The position numbers and the translations under genes were made by a program. A DNA stretch of 54,039 bases from Candidatus Iainarchaeum sp. (GTDB lineage: Archaea > Micrarchaeota > Micrarchaeia > Anstonellales > Bilamarchaeaceae), in NCBI GenBank assembly GCA_028686985.1, contig JAQUBA010000005.1, positions 1 to 54,039 of the forward strand, read 5' to 3'. The stretch's first letter is position 1. Each line of letters begins with the position of its first letter. The notes below the pieces were generated by a model. It was given only the letters and a program-made list of their open reading frames with translations. It was not told where the DNA came from and made no database searches. Below are positions 9,613 to 20,267 of this stretch, in pieces.

Positions 9613-10665
9613 TCACAGAACCCCGAAAAGCAGTTCCGAAATGTGCGCCGCCTTCATCCTGCCAAGCGAATCAGAGACCCGCCCCACATTTGCAATCTCC
9701 TCCCTTTCCGCGGCGTTCCATTTTTTTACCGCTTCGGCTACTAGCGGCATGAGCCCGGAGTCCCTTGCAACCGCGCCCCTGAGCGCCCTCGCAATAAGCA
9801 CGTCATGGCTGCATGAGCACAGCACGCCCGGCTCATACGCAAGCCCGTCCAGGAGCCCGAGCAGCGCCTTCACCGCCTCCGCGGTGCCTATCTTCCCCAG
9901 CGCCCTCACCGCTTCCGCCCTCGTGGAACTCCTTTCCATGGCGTCGGCAACCCTGTACTCTTTTTCGAGCGTTTCCGCGGCTTCCACATTGTCGCCAGGC
10001 ACCAGGAGCCTCACCAGGTCGTCTTCCGAAACCGCGCCCTTGCTGGTGCGGCGCCCAATGTCCGCCCCGGATGCGAGCAAGCACCTTATTTCGCTGATTT
10101 CTGCGATTCTGGCGTTGCAGGCGTCCCGCTGTGCCGCGCTCCACCCGTCTTTCGCAAGGGTCCCGAGGATGCGCACGGTCCCATCGCCGGGCACGTCCGC
10201 TGCGAAATCAACCCCGAGCCGTATCTCGCCGCCATGCGCGCTCCCAAGCATCCCGAGCACTTCAATTCCGGCGGCTTTCCTTTCCTCTTCGCCTCCATCC
10301 GCCCTTTCAAGCGTTCCCGCCAATATTTTCCTTGCAAGCGAATAACCCAGCTTCTTCTCGTTAATGTCCTCAGAGACGATGAGGGGCCTCAACGAGGCGA
10401 GCGCGGGCACGCCTATCCGTACGATTACTTCCGCGGCTGCGCCCCTCATGAGGTTGCGCGCTTCCGCATTCCCGCCGCCCGCAGTCTCGCCCGCGGTGCC
10501 AATGAGCGCAGCGAGAAGCGCAGGCATGGCATCCACGCCCAGCCCCACCAGCTTTCCCCTCGCCTTCTCTCCCGGAAGCTGGAACACCAGCACCGCCGCC
10601 TTCTCCGCGGGCGTCTTGCCGAACAGCGTGGACAGCCTCCTTCCTAAAGAACCATTTCCTTCCAT
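9613..10665 (-). CDS. HEAT-repeat-like protein
   Basis: 350 aa; segments such as TRAEAVRALGKIGTAEAVKALLGLLDG resemble HEAT/PBS-lyase repeats; TATA-like box 22 nt upstream. Confidence 0.72.
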   Translation of the reverse strand: MEGNGSLGRRLSTLFGKTPAEKAAVLVFQLPGEKARGKLVGLGVDAMPALLAALIGTAGETAGGGNAEARNLMRGAAAEVIVRIGVPALASLRPLIVSEDINEKKLGYSLARKILAGTLERADGGEEERKAAGIEVLGMLGSAHGGEIRLGVDFAADVPGDGTVRILGTLAKDGWSAAQRDACNARIAEISEIRCLLASGADIGRRTSKGAVSEDDLVRLLVPGDNVEAAETLEKEYRVADAMERSSTRAEAVRALGKIGTAEAVKALLGLLDGLAYEPGVLCSCSHDVLIARALRGAVARDSGLMPLVAEAVKKWNAAEREEIANVGRVSDSLGRMKAAHISELLFGVL

Positions 10666-10778
10666 AAATATTACCTATGTCAATTAGTGTATAAAGATGT
10701 ATTTAAATGTATCGTTCTCCGAATATGGCAAAGGGAAAAACGGAAAATTAGAAAATAAAACAAAAATGAAAAGAAAAT

Positions 10779-11309
10779 TCACTTCCTCTTCGGCCCGGGC
10801 CTCTGGCTCTTCTTCCCGGTTGCGCGCAGCCCGCGCACCTTCTTGCCACGGGATGTAAGCCCGCGGAAGGACCTCCCCTTCGGAAGGTGCAGCCCCACCT
10901 GCGGCATGCTCTGGTCCACGAGTATGACCTCAAAGAACTTGTGGTTCCCGTCCTCCCCTATGAAATAGGAGTTCAGCACTTCCATGTTCTTGTAGACGCG
11001 GTTCGCCTTCTGCTCGGCCATCGCCTGGTGCGAGAGCCCCGGCTGCACATAAACATACGAGTGCCCCGGGTGCCTTCCCATGCGCACGGTCGGCCTCCTC
11101 CGCCTCCCCTTGCCCATGCGGACGCGCACCACCGCGTAGCCCGTTTTCGCCTTGTAGCCGAGAGTCCTCGCACGCGCGAGGTTGGACGGCCTCTCAACGC
11201 GCTCAACCGCGGGGCCGGCCCTCCATCCGATAAGCTTCTGCTTGTAATAGTCGGACCTGTCCTTCAACTCCCTCTGATAAGTTTCCTTTATGTATTTGTA
11301 CGCTCCCAT
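10779..11309 (-). CDS. rpl15e: 50S ribosomal protein L15e (eL15)
   Basis: MGAYKYIKETYQRELKDRSDYYKQKLIGWR..., basic C-terminus; start trimmed from 11339. Confidence 0.95.
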   Translation of the reverse strand: MGAYKYIKETYQRELKDRSDYYKQKLIGWRAGPAVERVERPSNLARARTLGYKAKTGYAVVRVRMGKGRRRRPTVRMGRHPGHSYVYVQPGLSHQAMAEQKANRVYKNMEVLNSYFIGEDGNHKFFEVILVDQSMPQVGLHLPKGRSFRGLTSRGKKVRGLRATGKKSQRPGPKRK

Positions 11310-11441
11310 GGAAATCCCCCGTTCAGGCAACATACGCACGAAGCGTAGTATTTACCCTACATCCGAAGTGAAAGTATTTGTGTGCATTCGTTTTAAAAAC
11401 GTTAGCGTATTAAAAGCAGATTCTATTCCCACGGTGAATGC

Positions 11442-11771
11442 ATGAAAACTTCCGGCGAGACGTTCGCAACGACATTGGAGGAAGTGAAGGGCGCGGAAAC
11501 TAAGGCCGCCTCGGTGCGCGAGGATGCCAAGGCAAAGGCAGAGGAAATACTGAAAAACGCGCGCAAGGAAGCCGAAGACATAAAACTAAAGGCACAAGAG
11601 GAAACCGTGGAGATGGAAAACCGGCTAATCGCGGAAGGGAAGGAGGAGACGGAAAAGGAAGTGAACAAAATCCTCGCGGACGCGAAGAAGGATTCCGATG
11701 GGATAAAGGCGAAGAAGCCGGATGCGAAGCTGATCGGTTCCCTTTGCAAAGACGTTTTGACGATTGAGTGA
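11442..11771 (+). CDS. atpH: A-type ATP synthase subunit H (peripheral stalk coiled coil)
   Basis: Coiled-coil 109 aa protein directly upstream of subunit I. Confidence 0.8.
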   Translation: MKTSGETFATTLEEVKGAETKAASVREDAKAKAEEILKNARKEAEDIKLKAQEETVEMENRLIAEGKEETEKEVNKILADAKKDSDGIKAKKPDAKLIGSLCKDVLTIE

Positions 11772-11776
11772 TATAG

Positions 11777-13657
11777 ATGCTCCGCCCGTTGAAGATGCAG
11801 AAGGTGCGAGTGGCCGCCGTCAAATCCATAACCAATTCCCTCCTCAGCGACCTCCACAACCTCGGCATGGTGGAGATACGCAAGGCGTCCGCCGGCCCGT
11901 TCGCGCAGGGCAGGACCGTCCCCATCTACGACCGCATATCCACGCAGTGGGTGAGGATGCGCACGATAAAGTCCATGCTCGGGCTGCGTGGCGGCGCATA
12001 CCGGGAGATGGGCGTGGAGCAGGCGCTGGGCGAGGCGGAGAAAATCCAGATCGCGGAGCCGCTCAAGAGGGACCACGACAGGCTCTCCGCGCTGAACTCA
12101 GAGCTTTCCGCGCTTGAGCAGAAGCTGAAGGGCGCGAAGAAGCTCCTCCATTTCGGCAGCGTGGACTTCTCTGCGGCGAAATCGCATTACATATCATTAT
12201 ACGCGGGAACGGTGCCGTCCGTGAAAATCGCTTCCCTGCGCAAGTCCATCCCGCCATCGTGCGAGCTGGCCTCGCGCGTGGGCAAGGCCGAGGCCGTGGT
12301 GCTGGTCCTCTGCAAAAACGAGGAGGCGGTCACGTCCGCGGTGGACCTCACGCTCTCCAAGCACGGGTTCTCGCCCATAAACGTCTCGGATTTCACCACG
12401 CCCGCGGCGACGGTGAAGCGCATAAATGCGGAAATCGCATCCAAGAAGGCCGAGATATCCGCGGTGGAGAAGGACATATCCGCATACGCATCCAAATACG
12501 GCGGGCAGGTCACTGCTCTGGAGCGCACCCTCGCGGTCTGGGCCGAGCGCGGGCTCACGACCAAGGATTTCGGCATAGGCAACGACTCGTTCATATTAGA
12601 GGGCTGGGTGGTGGAGAAGGAATACGCAAAGCTGGAATCCCACCTGAAGTCCAAATTCGGGGGGAAGGCGTACGTGGAGAGGATAGAGGGGGAAAACTCC
12701 CCGACCGTCCTTGAGAACCCGGAATCCACGAAGCAGTTCCAGTTCCTGGTGGAGCTTTTCTCGCTCCCGAAGCCGGATGAGATAGACCCCTCGCTCATAC
12801 TCCTCATAACCGTCCCGATAATGTACGGGCTGATGCTCGGGGACGTATTCTATGGGCTCATCTCCTTCCTGCTCGCTGGCTGGATGATGGGCAAGGTGAA
12901 AAAAGGCGGCTTGGGCTACGAGGTCGCGCGCATATGGAAGTTCAGCGCAATCGCGGGCATTATTTTCGGGATAATATTTGACGAGTGGATGGGGCTCTCC
13001 AGCTTACAGTGGATACAGTTCCTGCAGGGCTGGGGGCTTCCGCTGGGCATATCCGCGCCCATATACTACGGCTTCAGCAGGATACACAACATGGGCCTGC
13101 TGCTCGGCTTCTCCATCATCCTGGGCATGCTGCACCTTGCGTTCGGCTTCATCCTGGGCGCGATAAACGAGTGGCACCACAACCGGAAGCACGCGTACGG
13201 CAAGCTTGCCTGGATAGGGCTTGAGATAGGCGGCTTCTTCCTGGTCATGATATACGTGCTCGCGATGTTCCCGGCCGGATGGGCGGCGCCCGCGGCTGCG
13301 ATATTCTTTGTTTCATTGGTCGTCATACTGTGGGCAGAAGGGATGATGGGCGCGGTGGAGCTTCCGGCCATACTCGGCAATTCCCTTTCATATGCGAGGA
13401 TTGCCGCGGTCGGAATCGCCGGCGTCGCGCTCGCGGAAGTGATAAACGAATCGTTCCTGCCGGGGCCGGAACAGGGGCTCATGCTCCTCATAATACTCCC
13501 GGTATTCGTGGTGTTGCATGTTCTCAACGCCGGGCTCGCAATGGTGGAGTCCATCGTCCAGGGCGGAAGGCTGAACCTCGTGGAGTTCTACGGAAAGTTC
13601 TTCCACGGCGGAGGCAGGGCGTTCGCGCCTTTTTCGGTTGAGAAGTTTAAACAATGA
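11777..13657 (+). CDS. atpI: A-type ATP synthase subunit I (a subunit)
   Basis: 626 aa, soluble N-terminal half plus multi-TM C-terminal half, PIMYGLMLGDVFYGLI. Confidence 0.95.
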   Translation: MLRPLKMQKVRVAAVKSITNSLLSDLHNLGMVEIRKASAGPFAQGRTVPIYDRISTQWVRMRTIKSMLGLRGGAYREMGVEQALGEAEKIQIAEPLKRDHDRLSALNSELSALEQKLKGAKKLLHFGSVDFSAAKSHYISLYAGTVPSVKIASLRKSIPPSCELASRVGKAEAVVLVLCKNEEAVTSAVDLTLSKHGFSPINVSDFTTPAATVKRINAEIASKKAEISAVEKDISAYASKYGGQVTALERTLAVWAERGLTTKDFGIGNDSFILEGWVVEKEYAKLESHLKSKFGGKAYVERIEGENSPTVLENPESTKQFQFLVELFSLPKPDEIDPSLILLITVPIMYGLMLGDVFYGLISFLLAGWMMGKVKKGGLGYEVARIWKFSAIAGIIFGIIFDEWMGLSSLQWIQFLQGWGLPLGISAPIYYGFSRIHNMGLLLGFSIILGMLHLAFGFILGAINEWHHNRKHAYGKLAWIGLEIGGFFLVMIYVLAMFPAGWAAPAAAIFFVSLVVILWAEGMMGAVELPAILGNSLSYARIAAVGIAGVALAEVINESFLPGPEQGLMLLIILPVFVVLHVLNAGLAMVESIVQGGRLNLVEFYGKFFHGGGRAFAPFSVEKFKQ

Positions 13658-13667
13658 GGTGAAATGA

Positions 13668-13928
13668 ATGGCAGATGAAGCAATTGCAGGTGTGTTGGGC
13701 GACTTCGGAATGATCGCCTTGGGTGCAGGCATAGCGATGGGCCTCGGAGCCCTCGGTACTGCGTGGGCACAGTCCGCTATCGGTTCCAGCGGAATGGGCG
13801 TTCTCGCGGAAAAGCCGGAGGAGTTCACAAAGGTCCTCATTTGCCTCGCATTGCCGGAAACCCTGGTCATCCTCGGTTTCGTGGTAGCATTCTTCCTCGT
13901 CGGAAAAATCCCAGCCGTTGGAGCTTAG
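13668..13928 (+). CDS. atpK: A-type ATP synthase subunit K (proteolipid/c ring)
   Basis: Two TM helices, Gly-rich helix 1, LALPETLVILGF in helix 2. Confidence 0.93.
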   Translation: MADEAIAGVLGDFGMIALGAGIAMGLGALGTAWAQSAIGSSGMGVLAEKPEEFTKVLICLALPETLVILGFVVAFFLVGKIPAVGA

Positions 13929-13937
13929 GGTATCAAA

Positions 13938-14552
13938 ATGGGATTGGAGCAGTTGACTGCCACCATCCTGGACGAGGCCAAGAAGGAATCGGCTTCGGCC
14001 GTTTCCGCGGCGGATGCCGAGCGCAGGAAGATGCTCGGCGAGGCGAAAGCCGCCGCGGAGAAGGCAAGGATGGGCGCAGAGGCGAAGACCGCGGAGTTCG
14101 TGGAGTCCCAGCGCAGGGAACGCATAGCCTGGGCCAGGATTGAGGCGAAGAGGGCGACAAACGAGGCGAGGGAATCCGTCGTGAACGGCGCGATAGAGGA
14201 AGTGTTTGAGGAAATGCGCGCGTTCCCGAAAAGCAGGGAATACCCGAAGTTCCTCAATGCGCTCGTGGCCCACGGGCTGAAGGAGCTGGGGAACCCGACG
14301 GCGGTGGTGCACGTCCGCAAGGGGGACAGGAAGCACCTGAAGAACGGCAAGCACTCCGTGAAGGACGACCTGGACGAATGGGGCGGATGCATCGTGGAAT
14401 CCGGGGACGGCAGCGTCAGGATAGACCTTACGTTCTCCGCGCTGCTGGAGCAGAGAAGGGAACCGCTCAGGAAACGCCTTTACGAGGCCCTTTTCAAGCC
14501 GTCGGCGCAGGAGGGGAAGCCGAAGCGCGGGAAAGGGGGCAAGGGGGAGTGA
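13938..14552 (+). CDS. atpE: A-type ATP synthase subunit E
   Basis: N-terminal Ala/Glu/Lys coiled coil, position in operon. Confidence 0.9.
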   Translation: MGLEQLTATILDEAKKESASAVSAADAERRKMLGEAKAAAEKARMGAEAKTAEFVESQRRERIAWARIEAKRATNEARESVVNGAIEEVFEEMRAFPKSREYPKFLNALVAHGLKELGNPTAVVHVRKGDRKHLKNGKHSVKDDLDEWGGCIVESGDGSVRIDLTFSALLEQRREPLRKRLYEALFKPSAQEGKPKRGKGGKGE

Positions 14553-14563
14553 GGTAAGGGACT

Positions 14564-15667
14564 ATGGGCATCTTCGGCACGGTGTTGGGCATCTTTGACA
14601 GCAAGCACCTCACATATGGCTATGCCAACGCACGCGTCAAGTCCAGGAAGGCGAAGATGCTCCAGTGGGAGAACTTTGAGGATTTTTCCAACCAGGGCAC
14701 CGTTGACGGCGTAATCGCAATGCTGGAGAGGACCTATTACAAGGAGGTGCTCGGCCAGACCACGCTTTCAGCCGTCTCAAAGGCGGAGATGGTGGAGCTC
14801 GCGGCGGGCATGCACTACGCCGAGGTTGTGGCCAAGGTATGGGAGTTCGCCCCGGAGAAGGCGAGGCCCGCGATTGCGGGAGTGATGCGCAAGTGGGACT
14901 TCGTGAACCTGAAGATGATACTCGCCTCGCGCCGCACCGGCAAGAGCTGGGAGGATATGCGCCCGTACATAATCCCGGCGGGCACAATCGGCCCGCGCCA
15001 GCTGGAGGCCATCGCGCGCGCGGACGGCGAAAGGGTTTTCATGGAGGTGAGGCGCACCGACCTCGGCAGGGAGATATTCGGGCAGGCCAGCTCGTCCATA
15101 AAGGGAACGGAGCTGGAGCAGATGTTCATACAGTCGGTGCGCAGCGCGCAGGTGCTCAACCAGCTGCAGGTCCTGCTGGACACGGCATACTACAATTACC
15201 TCTCCACCGGGATGGACATCCCGGACAAGGATGCCCAGGCGCTCCAGAAAATCGTGAGGAAGGAGATAGACGCGCGCAACATAATCAACGTCCTCCGCCT
15301 CGCGAAGGCGGGCGTGAAGAGCGAGGAAACGATGAGGAAATACATAATACAAGGCGGCACGATGCGCTATTCCGTCCTCAAGTCCCTGCTTGGGATGGAG
15401 GACATACAGTCCGTGCTCCCGCTCATCTCGCACACGCTACCGGTGAAAGGCGAGGTCAAGACGCTCGTGGATTTGGAGATGGCGTTCAAGCAGGAGATAG
15501 CCCGCGAGAAGATAAAGAGGTTCTACACCTCCACGGTCTCGCTCGGCACGATATTGAGTTTCCTCTTCATCAAGGAGGAGGAGATGAACAACCTGAGGAG
15601 GATTGTACGGGGAATAGACTACAGGCTGTCCCCGGAGGAGATACGCGCCACGCTCGTGGTTTACTGA
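14564..15667 (+). CDS. atpC: A-type ATP synthase subunit C
   Basis: YGYANARVKSRKAKML N-terminus, ATPILSFLFIKEEEMNNLR-like C-terminus. Confidence 0.93.
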   Translation: MGIFGTVLGIFDSKHLTYGYANARVKSRKAKMLQWENFEDFSNQGTVDGVIAMLERTYYKEVLGQTTLSAVSKAEMVELAAGMHYAEVVAKVWEFAPEKARPAIAGVMRKWDFVNLKMILASRRTGKSWEDMRPYIIPAGTIGPRQLEAIARADGERVFMEVRRTDLGREIFGQASSSIKGTELEQMFIQSVRSAQVLNQLQVLLDTAYYNYLSTGMDIPDKDAQALQKIVRKEIDARNIINVLRLAKAGVKSEETMRKYIIQGGTMRYSVLKSLLGMEDIQSVLPLISHTLPVKGEVKTLVDLEMAFKQEIAREKIKRFYTSTVSLGTILSFLFIKEEEMNNLRRIVRGIDYRLSPEEIRATLVVY

Positions 15668-15676
15668 GGTCAAAGG

Positions 15677-16000
15677 ATGGCAGAGAAGATTGCGGTAATA
15701 GGGGATTCCCCCATTGCAACCGGGTTCAGGATGGCAGGCGTCCCCGACGTTTTCGTGGTGGACCGGGGGCAGGCCTTTGAGGACCTGCTCAAGAAGACGA
15801 TGGACAACCCGGAATACGGCATCGTAATCGTGAATGAGGCGTACATGAAGGACATAGACTGGAGGCTCAAGAAAAAGATATCCAATCTGGCGCATCCGGT
15901 CGTCATAGGCGTCCCCGCGTTCAGCGGGGAGGTGGAGGAAGGGGAGAGCATAAGCGCGCTCATAAAGAGGGCGCTCGGCTTTGACGTTTCAAGGAAATGA
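15677..16000 (+). CDS. atpF: A-type ATP synthase subunit F
   Basis: [24 protein letters not shown], operon position. Confidence 0.92.
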   Translation: MAEKIAVIGDSPIATGFRMAGVPDVFVVDRGQAFEDLLKKTMDNPEYGIVIVNEAYMKDIDWRLKKKISNLAHPVVIGVPAFSGEVEEGESISALIKRALGFDVSRK

Positions 16001-17766
16001 TGGTGAAAAATATGGCTTCAAAAGGAAGGCTGGCAAGGATTTCGGGCCCGGTCGTGGTGGCGAAGGGCCTGGAGGGCGCAAAGCTTTACGATGTGGTGAA
16101 GGTCGGGGAGCTCGGCCTCTCGGGCGAAATCATCAAGATAGTGGGGGATTCCTGCATCGTGCAGGTGTACGAGGACACCAGCGGGCTGAAGCCCGGCGAG
16201 CCCGTGGTCGGGACGGGCGTGCCCCTCTCGGTTGAGCTGGGCCCCGGAATCCTCAGGAGCATTTACGACGGCATACAGCGCCCGCTGGACAAAATCAGGG
16301 AGAAATCCGGCACTTACATCGCGAGGGGGATAGAGGTCCCCGCCCTTGATAGGAAAACCAAATGGGAGTTCAGGGCCACGAGAAAGAAGGGCGAGAAGGT
16401 TGACGTGGGCGACATCCTCGGTGAAGTCAGGGAAACGGAAGTCATCACCCACAGGGTTCTTTCCCCATATGCGGGGAAGGTTACGGACCTCTCATCCGGC
16501 AAATACACCGTTGAGGACGGGATCGGGGGGATGGAGGTTGCGGGGAAGAAGGTGCCGCTGAAGCTTTACCACAAATGGACGGTGAGGAAGCCACGCCCGT
16601 ACAGGGAGAAGCTCCCGCCGGTGGTCCCGCTTTCCACGGGGATGAGGGTAATAGACACGTTCGCACCCATTGCGAAAGGAGGCACCGCGTGCATCCCCGG
16701 GCCTTTCGGCTCAGGGAAAACGGTCACGCAGCAATCCCTCGCAAAATGGTCCGATGCCGAAATAGTGGTATATATCGGGTGCGGCGAGCGCGGAAATGAA
16801 ATGACCGAAGTCCTGAACGAGTTCCCGAAGCTCCTGGACCCCAAGTCAGGGAAGCCCCTGATGGAAAGGACGGTGCTGATTGCGAACACCTCCAACATGC
16901 CCGTGGCCGCGAGGGAGGCGTCCATTTATACCGGCATTACACTTGCTGAATATTACCGCGACATGGGCTATGGCGTGTCCCTGATGGCGGACTCCACCTC
17001 AAGGTGGGCGGAGGCGCTCCGTGAGATTTCCGGAAGATTGGAGGAGATGCCCGGCGAGGAGGGTTACCCGGCATACCTCGCGAGGAAGCTCGCGGAATTC
17101 TACGAGCGCGCGGGCAGGGTGAAGACGCTTGGGACGGACGAGCGCTTCGGCTCGGTTACGATTACCGGGGCGGTCTCCCCGCCCGGAGGCGACATTTCCG
17201 AGCCTGTCTCGCAGAACACGCTCCGCGTCACGAAGGTGTTCCTCGCACTGGACGCCTCGCTGGCGCACAGGAGGCACTTCCCGGCCATCCACTGGCTGAA
17301 CTCCTATTCCCTCTACACCGGGACGCTTGACCCGTGGTACGAGGAGAACCTCTCCGCCGATTTCCCCGCCATGAGGAACGCGGCGATGGCGCTCCTCCAG
17401 AAGGAGGCCGAGCTTCAGGAAGTGGTGCAGCTCGTAGGGCCGGATGCGCTCCCGGAAAAAGAGCAGGAAATCCTCATAATTTCCAGGATGCTCAGGGAGG
17501 ACTATCTCCAGCAGAGCGCCTACCACGAGGTGGACGCGTTCTCCAGCATGAGGAAGCAGTACCTGATGCTAAAAAACATCATGCGCTTCCACGAGCGCGC
17601 GACCGCGGCCGTGGACCTCGGCGTGCAGCTCAAGGGGCTGCTTGGGCTGAAGGTCAGGGAAAAGATAGGGCGGATGAAGGAAATCCCCGAGGACAAGCAG
17701 AAGGAGCTCGAGGCGATTTACAAGGAGATAGACTCCGAGTTTGATTCGCTTACGAGCAAAAGGTGA
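15997..17766 (+). CDS. atpA: A-type ATP synthase catalytic subunit A
   Basis: [43 protein letters not shown] overlap with atpF. Confidence 0.98.
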   Translation: MMVKNMASKGRLARISGPVVVAKGLEGAKLYDVVKVGELGLSGEIIKIVGDSCIVQVYEDTSGLKPGEPVVGTGVPLSVELGPGILRSIYDGIQRPLDKIREKSGTYIARGIEVPALDRKTKWEFRATRKKGEKVDVGDILGEVRETEVITHRVLSPYAGKVTDLSSGKYTVEDGIGGMEVAGKKVPLKLYHKWTVRKPRPYREKLPPVVPLSTGMRVIDTFAPIAKGGTACIPGPFGSGKTVTQQSLAKWSDAEIVVYIGCGERGNEMTEVLNEFPKLLDPKSGKPLMERTVLIANTSNMPVAAREASIYTGITLAEYYRDMGYGVSLMADSTSRWAEALREISGRLEEMPGEEGYPAYLARKLAEFYERAGRVKTLGTDERFGSVTITGAVSPPGGDISEPVSQNTLRVTKVFLALDASLAHRRHFPAIHWLNSYSLYTGTLDPWYEENLSADFPAMRNAAMALLQKEAELQEVVQLVGPDALPEKEQEILIISRMLREDYLQQSAYHEVDAFSSMRKQYLMLKNIMRFHERATAAVDLGVQLKGLLGLKVREKIGRMKEIPEDKQKELEAIYKEIDSEFDSLTSKR

Positions 17767-17771
17767 ATGAC

Positions 17772-19154
17772 ATGAAGGAATACAAGACAGTCACCCAAAT
17801 CGCGGGCCCGCTCGTTTTCGTTGAGAACGTTTCCGGCGTCGCGTACAACGAGCTGGTGGAGGTCACGATGCCCAGCGGGGAGAAGCAGAAGGGCCAGGTC
17901 CTGGACGTCAGCGAGAACGTCGCGGTGGTCCAGGTTTTCGGCTCCACCTCCGGCCTCAACACGACCAGCACTTCCGTGAAATTCTTGGGCGAGACGATGC
18001 GCCTCGGCGTGACCGGCGACATGCTCGGCAGGGTTTTCTCCGGGATAGGGGAGCCGAAGGACAGGAGCCCGAAGCCCGTCCCGGAAGACCGCCTGGACAT
18101 AAACGGCGCAGCCATTAATCCATACTCAAGGCAGGAGCCGAGGGACTTCATCCAGACAGGCATCTCCACAATAGACGCGATGAACACGCTGGTGAGGGGG
18201 CAGAAGCTGCCCATCTTTTCCGCGTCCGGCCTTCCGCACAACCAGCTCGCGGTGCAGATTGCGAGGCAGGCGAAGGTGAAGGGCGGGGAAGAGAAGGAGG
18301 ACTTCGCGGTCATTTTTGCCGCGGTCGGAATCACGAACGAGGAAGCGTACTTCTTCATGAGGGACTTTGAGAAGACGGGCGCGCTTGAGCGCGCGGTGCT
18401 CTTCCTGAACCTCGCGGACGACCCCTCGGTAGAGAGGCTCATTACCCCGAGGCTCGCGCTCACCACGGCGGAATACCTTGCGTTTGAGAAGGACATGCAC
18501 GTGCTGGTGATCATCACGGACATGACCAACTACTGCGAGGCGCTGCGTGAAATCTCATCGGCGCGGCAGGAGGTGCCCGGAAGGAGGGGTTACCCCGGTT
18601 ACATGTACACAGACCTTTCCACGATTTATGAAAGGGCCGGAAGGGTTGTGGGCAAGAAGGGTACGGTTACGCAATTCCCAATCCTCACGATGCCCGCGGA
18701 CGACATCACGCACCCGATTCCGGACCTTACCGGCTACATCACCGAGGGCCAAATCGTCCTGAGCAGGGACCTGCACAGGAAGAACATCTACCCGCCGGTT
18801 GACCCGCTTCCCTCCCTTTCGCGGCTGATGAACCTGGGCATCGGGAAGGAAAGGACGAGGGAGGACCACCGCGGAGTTTCGGACCAGCTTTATGCGGGTT
18901 ACGCTAACGGAAGGGACCTCCGTTCCCTGAGCGCAGTGGTCGGCGAGGAATCCCTAACCGAGGTGGACAGGAAATACCTGAGGTTTGCGGACGAGTTTGA
19001 GAAGAAGTTCATCACCCAGGGCCCCTACGAGGACAGGAGCATAGAGCAGACCCTTGATTTGGGATGGGACCTGCTCTCCGCGCTGCCAGAGGACGAGCTC
19101 AAGAGGGTGAAGAAGGAGTACATAGAGAAATACGGGAAGAGGCATGCCAAATAG
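17772..19154 (+). CDS. atpB: A-type ATP synthase subunit B
   Basis: [30 protein letters not shown]; start set to ATG 17772 rather than GTG 17763. Confidence 0.97.
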   Translation: MKEYKTVTQIAGPLVFVENVSGVAYNELVEVTMPSGEKQKGQVLDVSENVAVVQVFGSTSGLNTTSTSVKFLGETMRLGVTGDMLGRVFSGIGEPKDRSPKPVPEDRLDINGAAINPYSRQEPRDFIQTGISTIDAMNTLVRGQKLPIFSASGLPHNQLAVQIARQAKVKGGEEKEDFAVIFAAVGITNEEAYFFMRDFEKTGALERAVLFLNLADDPSVERLITPRLALTTAEYLAFEKDMHVLVIITDMTNYCEALREISSARQEVPGRRGYPGYMYTDLSTIYERAGRVVGKKGTVTQFPILTMPADDITHPIPDLTGYITEGQIVLSRDLHRKNIYPPVDPLPSLSRLMNLGIGKERTREDHRGVSDQLYAGYANGRDLRSLSAVVGEESLTEVDRKYLRFADEFEKKFITQGPYEDRSIEQTLDLGWDLLSALPEDELKRVKKEYIEKYGKRHAK

Positions 19155-19164
19155 GTGAAGAAGG

Positions 19165-19803
19165 ATGGCTGAAAGGGCGAACCCGACGAGGATGGAGCTG
19201 CTCCGGACAAAGGCACGCATAAAGCTTGCCAGGAAGGGGCACAAGCTCCTCAAGCAGAAGAGGGACGCCCTTATCATGGAATTCTTCAAAATCCTCGGCA
19301 AGGCGCGCGACCTGCGCGGCGAGCTTGGCGAGCGCATGAAGCGTGCCTACCGCACCCTATCCAAGGCGCAGCAGGAGCACTCCACCTTTGAGCTGGAAGG
19401 GGTGGCGGCTGGGATGGAGAAGGAGCTTGGGCTGGAGGTGCATTCCCGCAACATAATGGGCGTGCGCATCCCCGAAATCTCCTCCCATTTTGAGAAGAAG
19501 CCATACCTGGAAAAGGGCTATTCCATAATAGGCACGAGCGCAGCCATAGACGCGGTGGTGGAGGACTTTGAGGAGGCGCTCAAGATAGCGATTACGCTGG
19601 CGGAAACGGAGACTGCAATCCGCCGCCTGATTTTGGAAATAGAGAAGACCAAGAGGCGCGTGAATGCCCTTGAATACGTGCTCCTCCCCAAGATGGAAAA
19701 ACAAAAAACGGACATCATGATGCGCCTTGAGGAGGCGGAGAGGGACTCGTTTGTGAGCCTGAAAGTGATAAAAAGGAGATTGGAAAAAGAGGGCGCTTCC
19801 TGA
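19165..19803 (+). CDS. atpD: A-type ATP synthase subunit D
   Basis: NPTRMELLRTKARIKLARKGHKLLKQKRDALIMEF. Confidence 0.95.
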   Translation: MAERANPTRMELLRTKARIKLARKGHKLLKQKRDALIMEFFKILGKARDLRGELGERMKRAYRTLSKAQQEHSTFELEGVAAGMEKELGLEVHSRNIMGVRIPEISSHFEKKPYLEKGYSIIGTSAAIDAVVEDFEEALKIAITLAETETAIRRLILEIEKTKRRVNALEYVLLPKMEKQKTDIMMRLEEAERDSFVSLKVIKRRLEKEGAS

Positions 19804-20267
19804 TGCACAAGCGTTCCCTTCCCAAGAGGGAAGTGCGCGACCTGAATTCCAAAATTTCATTTCTCCAGCTGGATGTGAAAGCCACAATAGAAGTAGTAGA
19901 GGATACGAGGGGTACAATTATTCTCCAGGAAGGAGAACCAGTATTGTTGTTGCACCAGGATAAATGGTTCCCGACGCTCCAAACCCTGAACAAGAACAAT
20001 CCCTTGAAGAAGATAACGGTGGATATGGGCGCCATCCCCTTCGTATGCTCCGGGGCGGACGTCATGCGCCCAGGGATAAAAGCTATTGAGGGCGGGGTTG
20101 CGAAGGATTCCCCCGTAGTAGTGATAGATGAGAAATACGGAAAACTGCTCGCAGTTGGAATCTCATTATTTGATTCGGAAGAAATGGGAAAAATGGAAAG
20201 GGGGAAAGCAGTCAAGAATCTCCATTACGCCGGCGACTGGATTTGGAATTTCGGAAAGCAGCCCTAA
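19803..20267 (+). CDS. PUA-domain protein (MCT-1/DUF1947-like)
   Basis: C-terminal PUA-like VCSGADVMRPGIKAIEGGVAKDSPVVVIDEKYGKLLAVGISLFDS; TGATG overlap with atpD. Confidence 0.85.
   Translation: MHKRSLPKREVRDLNSKISFLQLDVKATIEVVEDTRGTIILQEGEPVLLLHQDKWFPTLQTLNKNNPLKKITVDMGAIPFVCSGADVMRPGIKAIEGGVAKDSPVVVIDEKYGKLLAVGISLFDSEEMGKMERGKAVKNLHYAGDWIWNFGKQP

Noticed and set aside
9341-10345. 334-aa plus ORF
   Set aside because: Ser/Ala/Pro-rich antisense frame over the HEAT-like gene, which has the better composition and a TATA box.
14839-15780. 313-aa plus ORF overlapping atpC
   Set aside because: Out-of-frame reading of atpC, Gly/Arg/His-rich composition.
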